Of a stretch of DNA of 7,347 nucleotides, positions 1 to 6,442 are shown piece after piece. Where the stretch lies: contig JAJQAR010000306.1 of the NCBI GenBank assembly GCA_021203705.1, positions 1 through 7,347 on the forward strand, given 5' to 3'. Position 1 is the first letter of the stretch. Every line of letters starts with the position of its first letter. The stretch comes from Prevotella sp. (GTDB taxonomy: Bacteria > Bacteroidota > Bacteroidia > Bacteroidales > Bacteroidaceae). The notes beneath the pieces are model-generated. The model did not search any database. It had not been told where the DNA came from and was given only the letters and a program-made list of their open reading frames with translations. Position numbers and translations under genes: made by a program.

Positions 1-1
1 G

Positions 2-235
2 CATTATACAGACCACATTGTAAAAAGCATAGAATATTCTATTATCTCTTTATATAACTTTGAGATTACCGAGATAAATTTTAGACAAAATAATCGTTTC
101 AACAAAGAAAAAATTATATATTTGCATATAAATAAGGTTGTATCAAATGGGCAGCTACAAAGAAACAGACTTATTTCCACAACTCAGCTTACAATGCAGG
201 ACTACGGAGATATACAACCGTCGGTATTTAGGTAA
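2..235 (+). CDS. Possible C-terminal end of an upstream gene overlapping the methyltransferase (partial, unrecognised)
   Basis: A reading frame is open from the left window edge for 77 codons and ends in tandem stops TAA TAA at 233-238. The other two plus-strand frames are closed early, by stops near 21 and 55. In sequence this AT-rich, 46 codons without a stop before the methyltransferase start is more than I would expect by chance (rough estimate, a few percent). There is no in-frame ATG before 193, so if the frame is real it begins outside the window. The peptide is rich in I, N, K and Y and ends in QDYGDIQPSVFR. I recognise no domain. If coding, it overlaps the methyltransferase by about 89 bases. 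A restriction endonuclease is a natural guess because R and M genes are often adjacent or overlapping, but nothing in the residues proves it. The overlap portion could be open only because the methyltransferase constrains it. Confidence 0.4.
   Translation, partial: HYTDHIVKSIEYSIISLYNFEITEINFRQNNRFNKEKIIYLHINKVVSNGQLQRNRLISTTQLTMQDYGDIQPSVFR
97..124 (+). promoter_or_regulatory. Candidate Bacteroidetes-type promoter for the DNA methyltransferase
   Basis: TATATTTG at 117-124 is a full match to the Bacteroidetes -7 consensus TAnnTTTG. TTTC at 97-100, 16 bases upstream, is only a weak -33 element at a short distance. Transcription would start around 130, giving a leader of roughly 15 bases before the ATG at 147. 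If the frame ending at 235 is a real gene, this promoter lies inside it, which would let the methyltransferase be expressed on its own. The surrounding sequence is very AT-rich, so a chance match is possible. Confidence 0.4.
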
Positions 236-1211
236 TAAGTATCGTCTGTTGCCTTTTATCACGAGTGTAGTGAACGGAGAATGTAAGAATATAGAGACGT
301 TTGCCGACATTTTTGCCGGTACGGGGGCTGTTTCTTCAGCATTTAGAGATAAAGTCGTTATTACTAATGACTTGTTGTATAGTAATTATATCTGCAATTA
401 TGCGTGGTTCGGTTCTGACAAATACGATAAGGAGAAAATTATAGATTATGTGGCAAGATATAATACTTTGACGTTGCTGTCAGATAACTATATGACTGAA
501 AATTTTACCGATACATATTTCAGTCGTGATGATTGTGCCAAAATTGGTTATATAAGAGAAGATATAGAGAACGAGTATTCGATACAGAATATCAACACGA
601 GAGAACGGGCAATCTTGATAACCTCCTTGCTTTATGCCATGGATAGAATTGCAAATACCTGCGGGCATTATGATGCATATCGTAAGGGTTCTGTTTTTGA
701 GCATGAGATTGAATTGTGCGTGCCATTGGCAGCAAACGATAACAATCAAAACAACAAGTGTTACAACGAGGATGCCAATGAACTGGTAAAGAAAATTAGT
801 GCTGATGTGGTTTATCTTGACCCACCATACAATTCACGACAATATTGTGATGCATACCACTTGTTGGAGAATGTCGCCCTTTGGGAGAAACCAAAGCTGC
901 ATGGTGTGGCAAGGAAAATGGACAGGAGTACGAAGAAGAGCAAGTATTGCACAAAAGATGCCACCTCTGCATTTGAGGAACTTATAGGAAACATAAATGC
1001 AAATTATATCTTGTTGTCATACAATAATATGGCACAGAAGGGCAATGACCGTTCGAATGCGAAAATTGCCGATGATGATATTATGCGTATCCTAAGCAAT
1101 AAAGGAGATGTTAAGATGTTTGCAGAGGACTACAAACCCTTTACAACGGGAAAATCAGATATTGAGGGGAATCAAGAACGTATATTCCTATGCAGTTGCC
1201 TCAAGCAATAA
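147..1211 (+). CDS. D12-class adenine-specific DNA methyltransferase
   Basis: This is an N6-adenine DNA methyltransferase of the D12 (alpha) class, which transfers a methyl group from AdoMet to adenine in a specific DNA site. The protein is 354 residues from ATG 147. A TTG at 138 would add three residues, but AAGG at 134-137 is well spaced for the ATG. The motif order is X-I-IV: RRYLGNKYRLL near residues 25-35, the AdoMet loop DIFAGTG at 54-60, and the catalytic DPPY at 225-228 within LDPPYNSRQY. Then come YHLLENVALWEKP, SYNN at 291-294 and RSNAKI, the usual tail of the M.FokI-like / COG3392 group. The variable stretch between motifs I and IV should hold the target-recognition region, but the recognised sequence cannot be read from it. 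The gene looks intact and more AT-rich than the minus-strand genes beside it, consistent with acquisition. No nuclease lies downstream; the next gene is convergent. It is either a solitary methyltransferase or the M part of a type II system whose partner is off the left edge. Confidence 0.93.
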   Translation: MGSYKETDLFPQLSLQCRTTEIYNRRYLGNKYRLLPFITSVVNGECKNIETFADIFAGTGAVSSAFRDKVVITNDLLYSNYICNYAWFGSDKYDKEKIIDYVARYNTLTLLSDNYMTENFTDTYFSRDDCAKIGYIREDIENEYSIQNINTRERAILITSLLYAMDRIANTCGHYDAYRKGSVFEHEIELCVPLAANDNNQNNKCYNEDANELVKKISADVVYLDPPYNSRQYCDAYHLLENVALWEKPKLHGVARKMDRSTKKSKYCTKDATSAFEELIGNINANYILLSYNNMAQKGNDRSNAKIADDDIMRILSNKGDVKMFAEDYKPFTTGKSDIEGNQERIFLCSCLKQ

Positions 1212-1213
1212 CG

Positions 1214-1239
1214 AACTCTTAACTCTTAATTCTTAATTC
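1214..1239. repeat. Heptanucleotide tandem repeat AAYTCTT (about 3.7 copies)
   Basis: Two copies of AACTCTT (1214-1220 and 1221-1227) are followed by AATTCTT (1228-1234) and a partial AATTC (1235-1239). The array starts three bases after the methyltransferase stop codon and lies between two convergent genes. I recall similar TTCTTAA-type arrays as frequent between genes in Prevotella and Bacteroides genomes, but have not checked this. No coding role is apparent. Confidence 0.8.
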
Positions 1240-1249
1240 GGCATAGCCG
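1239..1249 (-). terminator. Short GC hairpin between convergent genes, possible weak terminator
   Basis: CGGC (1239-1242) and GCCG (1246-1249) form a 4-bp stem with a 3-base loop, just past the glycoside hydrolase stop codon when read on the minus strand. What follows on that strand is the AT-rich heptad array, not a run of T, so it is not a canonical intrinsic terminator. It may only slow polymerase, or be incidental. Confidence 0.2.
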
Positions 1250-1252
1250 CCC

Positions 1253-2668
1253 TCACCTAAACAGGTTGTCTCTATTTGTAACTTGTGTGGGCACGCCCGC
1301 TTTGCCGCCGAGGTGGCAGTTTGTCATTTGAACGTCTAATGTGTTGTCAAAACTTATGGCGTTGGGCACTTCTTCGATTTCAACGTTGTTGAATACGACA
1401 TTGGTAATCGGTTTCTCTGCCGTTCCCTGCAAAATCAGTCCGCCATTCGCCGCTTTGTTGCAACGGAGGCCATTGACATATAGGTTTTCAACAGTAGTGA
1501 AATGATTGTTGTCCAAGCCTTCTCCGGCATACATACTGGTTACGTAGAATAAGTCTTCAACTTCATCAAACTCACAGTTGTTGACATATAGGTTGCGGAT
1601 GAAACCTCCACGGTCGGGATTTGTCTTTACAAATATGCCCCGTTTACAATAACCACCGTAGGTGCAATCCTCTACAAAAACATTCTGTACACCTGCCGAC
1701 ATCTCACTGCCCAATACCACGGCATGTAAACCCTTAAAACGGCAGTTCCTGATTATGATGTTCTCTGATGGCATGGCTGTCGTCCAACCGTCGTTGTCAC
1801 GCCCGCATTTTATTGCCACGTTGTCATCACCGTTGTTGAACTCGATATCCTCGATAAGGATGTTGCGGGAATATTCCGGGTCGATACCGTCGTTGTTTAC
1901 GAGTTTTGCATCATAACGTAGTCCTCTGCAAATGATATTCTCACTTTTCAGAAGATGAACACACCAGAAAGGGGAGTTGGTAATGAAGAAGTCTTGTAAG
2001 GTGATGTTCTTACAGTCGTAAAACTGTATCAGTTGCGGCCGCAACCAACTGCCTTCACCGAATACACGGTCAGCCACAGCCACCTCATTATGGTTCATCT
2101 CTCTGCTCTTTTCCTTTGCCTCGTTCTGCTTGCTCCTCCATGTGGCGAATGTGGTTGAGGCATCACCATCGATAGTTCCCTTTCCTATTATTGACACATC
2201 GTGCAAGTCGTAACCATAGATAAACGGACTGTAATTCTTCACGAATGTGCCCTCCCAACTGGTGTCCACCACAGGAAGATAATAATTTGGTTCGGGAGAG
2301 AACTGTATGGTGGCGTTTTCGGATATTTCAAGACATACATTGCTGACAAATGTTATAGGACCATTTACTAAATAAACGCCTTCGGGTACTATGATATGTG
2401 CACCGCCTTTCTTTGCTGCTTGTTTCATCGCTTTGTCAAAGGCAGGTTTGCAGTCGGTCTTGCCATCTCCTTTAGCACCAAGTTTGGTGATTGATATCTC
2501 GTTGTCGGAGATTGTTGCTCCGGTGATAAGGCTTAAAATAGAGTCTCGTTTATTTACTCTCTGCTGTTCGATAACGTCTTGTGAGGTTGCGGAAAAGCAT
2601 TCAGAAGAATTGATTAAGAACATGATCAATATTGGAAGGATACGTAAAAAAGGGTGTGAGTAATTCAT
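1253..2668 (-). CDS. Glycoside hydrolase family 28 protein (polygalacturonase type), exported
   Basis: This is a 471-residue predicted pectin-degrading enzyme of family GH28, inverting hydrolases that cut galacturonic acid linkages in homogalacturonan or rhamnogalacturonan. The N-terminus MNYSHPFLRILPILIMFLI is a signal peptide, with cleavage likely near residues 24-27; C24 lacks a proper lipobox. The mature protein opens with the usual GAKGDGKTD segment (64-72), then a right-handed beta-helix. Family motifs are visible in order: NNDGIDP at 258-264 (catalytic D260), GDD at 280-282 (D281, D282), LHAVVLGSEMSAG at 314-326 (H315), and RGIFVKTNPDRGG at 343-355 (K348). The classical RIK reads FVK here, with R343 just before it. 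The whole family core is present, so the gene looks intact. Exo- or endo-action and exact substrate cannot be decided. It lies 85 bases downstream of the peptide transporter on the same strand with no TAnnTTTG box in the gap, so read-through transcription is plausible. No SusC/SusD pair is in the window. Confidence 0.93.
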   Translation of the reverse strand: MNYSHPFLRILPILIMFLINSSECFSATSQDVIEQQRVNKRDSILSLITGATISDNEISITKLGAKGDGKTDCKPAFDKAMKQAAKKGGAHIIVPEGVYLVNGPITFVSNVCLEISENATIQFSPEPNYYLPVVDTSWEGTFVKNYSPFIYGYDLHDVSIIGKGTIDGDASTTFATWRSKQNEAKEKSREMNHNEVAVADRVFGEGSWLRPQLIQFYDCKNITLQDFFITNSPFWCVHLLKSENIICRGLRYDAKLVNNDGIDPEYSRNILIEDIEFNNGDDNVAIKCGRDNDGWTTAMPSENIIIRNCRFKGLHAVVLGSEMSAGVQNVFVEDCTYGGYCKRGIFVKTNPDRGGFIRNLYVNNCEFDEVEDLFYVTSMYAGEGLDNNHFTTVENLYVNGLRCNKAANGGLILQGTAEKPITNVVFNNVEIEEVPNAISFDNTLDVQMTNCHLGGKAGVPTQVTNRDNLFR

Positions 2669-2705
2669 TTGTTTTAGATTTTAAGGGTTTTGGCTTTTTG
2701 AAAAT

Positions 2706-2739
2706 GAAAGTGGAAAACGACAATGCGCTCCCCACTTCC
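2706..2739 (-). other. Inverted repeat between the peptide transporter and the glycosidase
   Basis: GAAAGTGG (2706-2713) and CCACTTCC (2732-2739) can pair as an 8-bp stem, with one G-U in the minus-strand RNA, around an 18-base loop. It begins 15 bases after the transporter stop codon. There is no T-run after it on the minus strand, so it is not a standard terminator. It could be a processing or mRNA-stability element that separates expression of the transporter from the glycosidase. Confidence 0.3.
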
Positions 2740-2753
2740 AGTATATGTTTTTT

Positions 2754-4271
2754 TTAACAGACTTTCTCCAATTTTTTCATAATGGAGAACATGAAGATTG
2801 CAGAGAGTAAGCATAGGATGATGAAAACACCCCATACGCAGATTAATGGCAGACCGCCCCACAGGTAACCGCCGACACTTACCAACAGGTTGCCTATTGC
2901 AGTGGCTACAAACCAACCGCCCATCATCATTCCCTTGTATTTCGGTGGTGCTACCTTAGATACGAATGATATACCCATAGGACTTAACAGCAACTCTCCG
3001 AAAGTAAGTACGAGATATGTACTTATCAGCCAGTTAGGGGACACAAGCGTCGCCGCATCTCCTGCCGCTTTCTGGTCAACAGGACTGGGCAGGTCCAAAG
3101 AACCGATTGCCATCACTGCAAATCCGACAGCTGCCACAAGCATACCGTAAGCTATCTTTCGTGGTGCCGACGGCTCTTTTCCTTTCTTTGCAAGCGACCC
3201 GAAGATAGCCATGCTCACTGGTGTGAGGGCTACCACATAGAATGGGTTGAACTGCTGGAAGATAGGTGCGCTAACAGCTATTGAACCGTCAACGTTCAGA
3301 TATTTCACATATAGGAGTACCAATGCCACTATGATTACTGCTGCAGAAATGCCTTTCGCCTTGCCCGACTTGCTCTGAAACAGTGAGAAAAGGGCATAGA
3401 CAATGAATATTATCAGTACGAGATTTATCACGTCGAATGCCATGCTCTGCACGCCATCAGCACTCTTTGCCGTAAACTCGTCAGCGAAATATGTCAGGGT
3501 AAGTCCGTTTTGGTGGAATGCCATCCAGAAGAATATCACTACGGCAAATACGAGACAGAGGGCAACAATACGTGCTTTTGTCTCAGCAGGAGTAAGTTCT
3601 TCCTCCTTTATAGCCGTTTCTCCCTTTGCCTCTTGTTTTCCGCCTTCAACATGTCTGAACCATGGACGGAAGATATAATAAATAGCTATTGAGACAACCA
3701 ATGAGGCACATGCCACTGCAAACGAGAAATGGTATGCGTCGTTAGGGGAGAATCCCAAACTCATCTCTGCCCATTCCTTTACTTTTACGGCGGCGGTAGG
3801 AGCGAATAGCGCACCGATATTTATCGCCATGTAGAAAATCGAGAATGCGGCATCGCGCTTGTCAGAGTATTTAGGATCATCATATAAGTTACCGACCATC
3901 ACCTGAAGGTTGCCCTTGAACAAGCCTGTTCCGAAACCGATGAATACCAATGCCGCTAACATACATATCAGGGCGAAAGTGTTGCCACCAAGAGGGATGG
4001 ACAGGAAAAGATATCCAGCAAACATTACAAGGATACCTATTGTCACCATCTTGCCGAAACCGTATTTGTCTGCCAATATTCCGCCGATGAACGGAAGAAA
4101 ATAGACTAATCCGAGAAAGAAACTGTAGATAAGACCTGCCGTTCCCGGGTCAAGTCCGAAATTGGCTTTCAAAAACAAGGCGAAGACGGCTATCATCGTG
4201 TAATATCCGAAACGCTCACCCGTGTTGGCTAATGCCAGCACATAAAGACCTTTGGGTTGTCCTTCAAACAT
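2754..4271 (-). CDS. POT/PTR2-family (proton-dependent oligopeptide) transporter
   Basis: This 505-residue inner-membrane protein of the peptide transporter (POT/PTR2) branch of the major facilitator superfamily is expected to import di- or tripeptides using the proton gradient. Hydrophobic segments are spread through the whole length, consistent with 12-14 transmembrane helices, with a charged loop around residues 205-235. Family marks: NTGERFGYY at 16-24 in helix 1, GGILADKYG at 63-71, and FYMAINIGAL at 146-155, an exact fit to the second PTR2 signature. Further on are FQQFNP at 338-343 and FGELLLSPMG at 424-433 with the conserved helix-10 glutamate E426. The usual ExxERFxYY motif has N16 instead of the first glutamate; I recall the same NTGERFGYYTM form in other Bacteroidetes members. 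Start: ATG at 4269-4271, with MFEGQPKGLY typical of the group. It begins 31 bases after the rho stop codon on the same strand with no clear promoter, so it may be transcribed with rho. Confidence 0.93.
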   Translation of the reverse strand: MFEGQPKGLYVLALANTGERFGYYTMIAVFALFLKANFGLDPGTAGLIYSFFLGLVYFLPFIGGILADKYGFGKMVTIGILVMFAGYLFLSIPLGGNTFALICMLAALVFIGFGTGLFKGNLQVMVGNLYDDPKYSDKRDAAFSIFYMAINIGALFAPTAAVKVKEWAEMSLGFSPNDAYHFSFAVACASLVVSIAIYYIFRPWFRHVEGGKQEAKGETAIKEEELTPAETKARIVALCLVFAVVIFFWMAFHQNGLTLTYFADEFTAKSADGVQSMAFDVINLVLIIFIVYALFSLFQSKSGKAKGISAAVIIVALVLLYVKYLNVDGSIAVSAPIFQQFNPFYVVALTPVSMAIFGSLAKKGKEPSAPRKIAYGMLVAAVGFAVMAIGSLDLPSPVDQKAAGDAATLVSPNWLISTYLVLTFGELLLSPMGISFVSKVAPPKYKGMMMGGWFVATAIGNLLVSVGGYLWGGLPLICVWGVFIILCLLSAIFMFSIMKKLEKVC

Positions 4272-4302
4272 AAATTTGTATTTTTAGTTAATATCTGTAT
4301 CT

Positions 4303-6237
4303 TTATGAGTTCATTGTCAGGAGGAACTCCTCATTGTCGTGTGTCGCCATCATCCTGTCGTGGATGGTGTTCATCGCCTCGATAGCGTTCATATCAGACA
4401 GGTACTTGCGCAATATCCACATACGGTCGAGGGTTGTCTTGTCTTGCAACAGGTCATCACGACGCGTACTTGAAGCGACGAGGTTGACAGATGGGAATAT
4501 ACGCTTGTTGCTGAGTGTTCTGTCGAGCTGCAATTCCATGTTTCCCGTTCCCTTGAACTCCTCGAAAATCACCTCATCCATCTTACTGCCTGTGTCTATC
4601 AAAGCGGTGGCGATGATTGTCAGTGATCCTCCACCCTCTATGTTACGGGCTGCACCGAAGAAACGTTTCGGCTTCTGCAATGCGTTGGCATCGACACCTC
4701 CCGTGAGTACCTTTCCGCTTGCCGGTGATACTGTGTTGTAAGCACGGGCGAGACGGGTAATGGAGTCGAGGAATATCACTACATCATGCCCACATTCCAC
4801 CATTCTCTTTGCCTTCTCCAAAACAATGCCGGCGATTTTTACGTGACGCTCTGCCGGCTCGTCGAAGGTTGAGGCTATCACCTCAGCGTTCACGGTACGT
4901 GCCATGTCGGTAACCTCCTCTGGGCGCTCATCGATGAGAAGCATCATCAGGTATGCCTCTGGGTGGTTGGCAGCGATAGCATTTGCAATGTCCTTCATCA
5001 GAATTGTCTTACCTGTTTTTGGTTGTGCCACGATGAGCGCACGTTGTCCTTTTCCTATCGGTGAGAACAGGTCAACAATCCTCGTACTAAGGTTGGAAGC
5101 TGACGGGTCACCGTTAAGGGTGAATTTCTCGTCAGGAAACAGTGGCGTGAGGTGGTCGAAAGGTATGCGGTCACGTACCTCTGCTGGGTCACGCCCGTTG
5201 ATCTTGTCAATACTCGTTAATGGGAAATATTTCTCTCCGTCACGTGGTGGACGTACATGACAATTCAGTACGTCACCAGTTTTCAACCCAAATCGCTTGA
5301 TTTGGGTTATTGACACATATATATCATCGGGTGATGACAGGTAGTTGTAATCACTGGAGCGCAGAAAACCGTATCCGTCGGGCATTATCTCCAACACACC
5401 ATTTGCGGTGATGATATCCTCAAAGTCATACTGTCCCGCCTGTTCTGTCTCATTCTGTATGTTGTTATATGACAGACCATTGTTCATGTCAACAGGACCA
5501 GTAGGGTTATCGAAGATATCGAACGAAGGAACAGCCATCTGGTCCTCTATCGGCAAATCGACAACGGTGATAAAGTCTGTTCCATCGCCTGGATCTCCTT
5601 CCCAAACACCCTTTGCGCTCACAACGTTCTTGTTTTCCACGTTTTCGTTGTGTGCGTTGACCTTTGCCTGTAACTGTGCCAATAGATTTGACGGATTGTC
5701 ATTTACCTCTGGCTCTGGGGCACTTGGTGTATATTCCGCTTCCGGCACTCCTGTTGTCTCTTCTGCCAGTGATGCCGGCTCATTGTCGAACAAGTCCTTT
5801 ACTTGCTCACTGATATTTTGTTTCCCTGCGGACTCAAGTTCCTCGACAACTGTTTTAAGGTCGGTAATTGCTGATACTGCCGCTTTGGGTTCAGGAATTA
5901 CTACTTTCTCCTCAACGATAGGTGCAGCTTCCGGCTTTATCTTTCTTGGTCTGCCTTTTGGACGTCGTACAGGTTCTGGTGCTGTAACTGCCGGCGTGTC
6001 TGTGAAAGGAGATGTTTGCTCTGCAACTGCCTTTGCTGCTTTTTTTGTATCAAAGTTCTCGCCTTCCTTTCCATTAACGGTATAGACACGGTCAGTTTCT
6101 TTCTTGACAATACGTGTTCTACGGCGTTTTGTGCCGAGTGGGTTCTTGTTACCCTCTACTTCCGCTTGCTTGTCGAGAATGGAGTAAATAATATCTTCCT
6201 GACTGTCACCAGAATTAATATTAACGCCATTTTGCAT
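4303..6237 (-). CDS. rho: Transcription termination factor Rho (long Bacteroidetes form; probable start is further upstream)
   Basis: Rho is the hexameric RNA-dependent ATPase/helicase that ends transcription of untranslated RNA. The open frame from ATG 6235-6237 gives 644 residues, much longer than the roughly 420 of E. coli Rho. Residues 1-25 are the second half of the Rho_N helical domain ([13 protein letters not shown]). Residues about 35-265 are a low-complexity, mostly acidic and proline-rich region with two basic patches, [10 protein letters not shown] (37-46) and [11 protein letters not shown] (91-101). The RNA-binding cold-shock-like domain is near 278-345 ([16 protein letters not shown]). 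The ATPase core has Walker A QPKTGKT (405-411), Walker B VVIFLDS (486-492), the Q-loop [20 protein letters not shown] (511-530) and the R-loop region [13 protein letters not shown] (561-573). All core motifs are intact. Because the Rho_N domain is cut in half by this ATG, translation probably starts at an ATT at 6292-6294, giving 663 residues. In Bacteroides, the disordered Rho region is reported to drive phase separation. Confidence 0.97.
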   Translation of the reverse strand: MQNGVNINSGDSQEDIIYSILDKQAEVEGNKNPLGTKRRRTRIVKKETDRVYTVNGKEGENFDTKKAAKAVAEQTSPFTDTPAVTAPEPVRRPKGRPRKIKPEAAPIVEEKVVIPEPKAAVSAITDLKTVVEELESAGKQNISEQVKDLFDNEPASLAEETTGVPEAEYTPSAPEPEVNDNPSNLLAQLQAKVNAHNENVENKNVVSAKGVWEGDPGDGTDFITVVDLPIEDQMAVPSFDIFDNPTGPVDMNNGLSYNNIQNETEQAGQYDFEDIITANGVLEIMPDGYGFLRSSDYNYLSSPDDIYVSITQIKRFGLKTGDVLNCHVRPPRDGEKYFPLTSIDKINGRDPAEVRDRIPFDHLTPLFPDEKFTLNGDPSASNLSTRIVDLFSPIGKGQRALIVAQPKTGKTILMKDIANAIAANHPEAYLMMLLIDERPEEVTDMARTVNAEVIASTFDEPAERHVKIAGIVLEKAKRMVECGHDVVIFLDSITRLARAYNTVSPASGKVLTGGVDANALQKPKRFFGAARNIEGGGSLTIIATALIDTGSKMDEVIFEEFKGTGNMELQLDRTLSNKRIFPSVNLVASSTRRDDLLQDKTTLDRMWILRKYLSDMNAIEAMNTIHDRMMATHDNEEFLLTMNS

Positions 6238-6294
6238 GGCAATATCCTGAAGTTCGGCGACATTTTTAGATAATAATTCGTCTTTGCTATAAAT
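6238..6294 (-). other. rho: Probable N-terminal extension of Rho, starting at a non-ATG (ATT) codon
   Basis: Upstream of ATG 6237 the rho frame stays open for 22 codons to a TAA at 6304-6306. The 19 codons from 6294 read [19 protein letters not shown], which completes the first helices of the Rho_N domain and joins smoothly to [10 protein letters not shown]. Relatives in this family, as I remember them, begin MY-x-K-x-E-L. Here the M position is ATT at 6292-6294. There is no in-frame ATG, GTG or TTG in the extension. ATT is a rare but known initiation codon (as in infC). A sequencing error or point mutation from ATG is the alternative. Confidence 0.7.
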
Positions 6295-6325
6295 AAATCG
6301 TACTTAATAAGTTTACTTGAATGAA

Positions 6326-6348
6326 TTTGTTTCACGAGCGGAAACAAA
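6326..6348 (-). promoter_or_regulatory. Perfect 8-bp inverted repeat in the rho leader
   Basis: TTTGTTTC (6326-6333) and GAAACAAA (6341-6348) are exact inverted copies separated by the 7 bases ACGAGCG. The element lies 32 bases upstream of the likely ATT start of rho. On the minus strand it is not followed by a run of T, so it is not an intrinsic terminator. It could be an RNA hairpin in the rho leader or a dimeric-protein operator. Rho is autoregulated in other bacteria, but the mechanism here is unknown. Confidence 0.4.
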
Positions 6349-6392
6349 CGATTGAAGCATAAATCGGGTGAAAAAGTAATGATTAATGTTTG

Positions 6393-6442
6393 AATAAAAA
6401 AACAAGTCTTAATAAAATTTTATTTTTTAACATTTTTTTATT
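6393..6442 (-). terminator. AT-only nested inverted repeats after trmB, possible terminator
   Basis: AATAAAAAAA (6393-6402) and TTTTTTTATT (6433-6442) are exact 10-bp inverted copies. Between them lies a 14-bp perfect palindrome AATAAAATTTTATT (6411-6424). On the minus strand the palindrome is followed by the T-run at 6396-6402, which fits a weak intrinsic terminator for trmB, whose stop codon is at 6438-6440. All pairs are A-T, and such pairs arise easily in sequence this AT-rich. Confidence 0.3.

Noticed and set aside
138..146. TTG at 138 as the methyltransferase start
   Set aside because: It adds only three residues, and the AAGG at 134-137 abuts it but is well spaced for the ATG at 147.
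1214..1239. Heptad repeats as a CRISPR array
   Set aside because: The units are 7 bases with no spacers, and no cas genes are present.
2748..2755. T8 run after the 2706-2739 hairpin as an intrinsic terminator
   Set aside because: The T-run follows the stem only on the plus strand, where no gene ends nearby. On the transcribed minus strand it comes before the stem as an A-run overlapping the stop codon.
4334..5260. Plus-strand open frames of 135 and 118 codons opposite the Rho core
   Set aside because: They mirror conserved rho codons and have no recognisable domain or start context.
5408..6085. A long plus-strand open frame of 225 codons opposite the Rho insertion
   Set aside because: It is antisense to the low-complexity part of rho, its product is a serine/alanine-rich shadow, and rho coding on the other strand is certain.
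6371..6378. TACTTTTT on the minus strand as the rho -7 box
   Set aside because: It lacks the final G of TAnnTTTG, and no -33 element lies at the usual distance, so I could not support a rho promoter.
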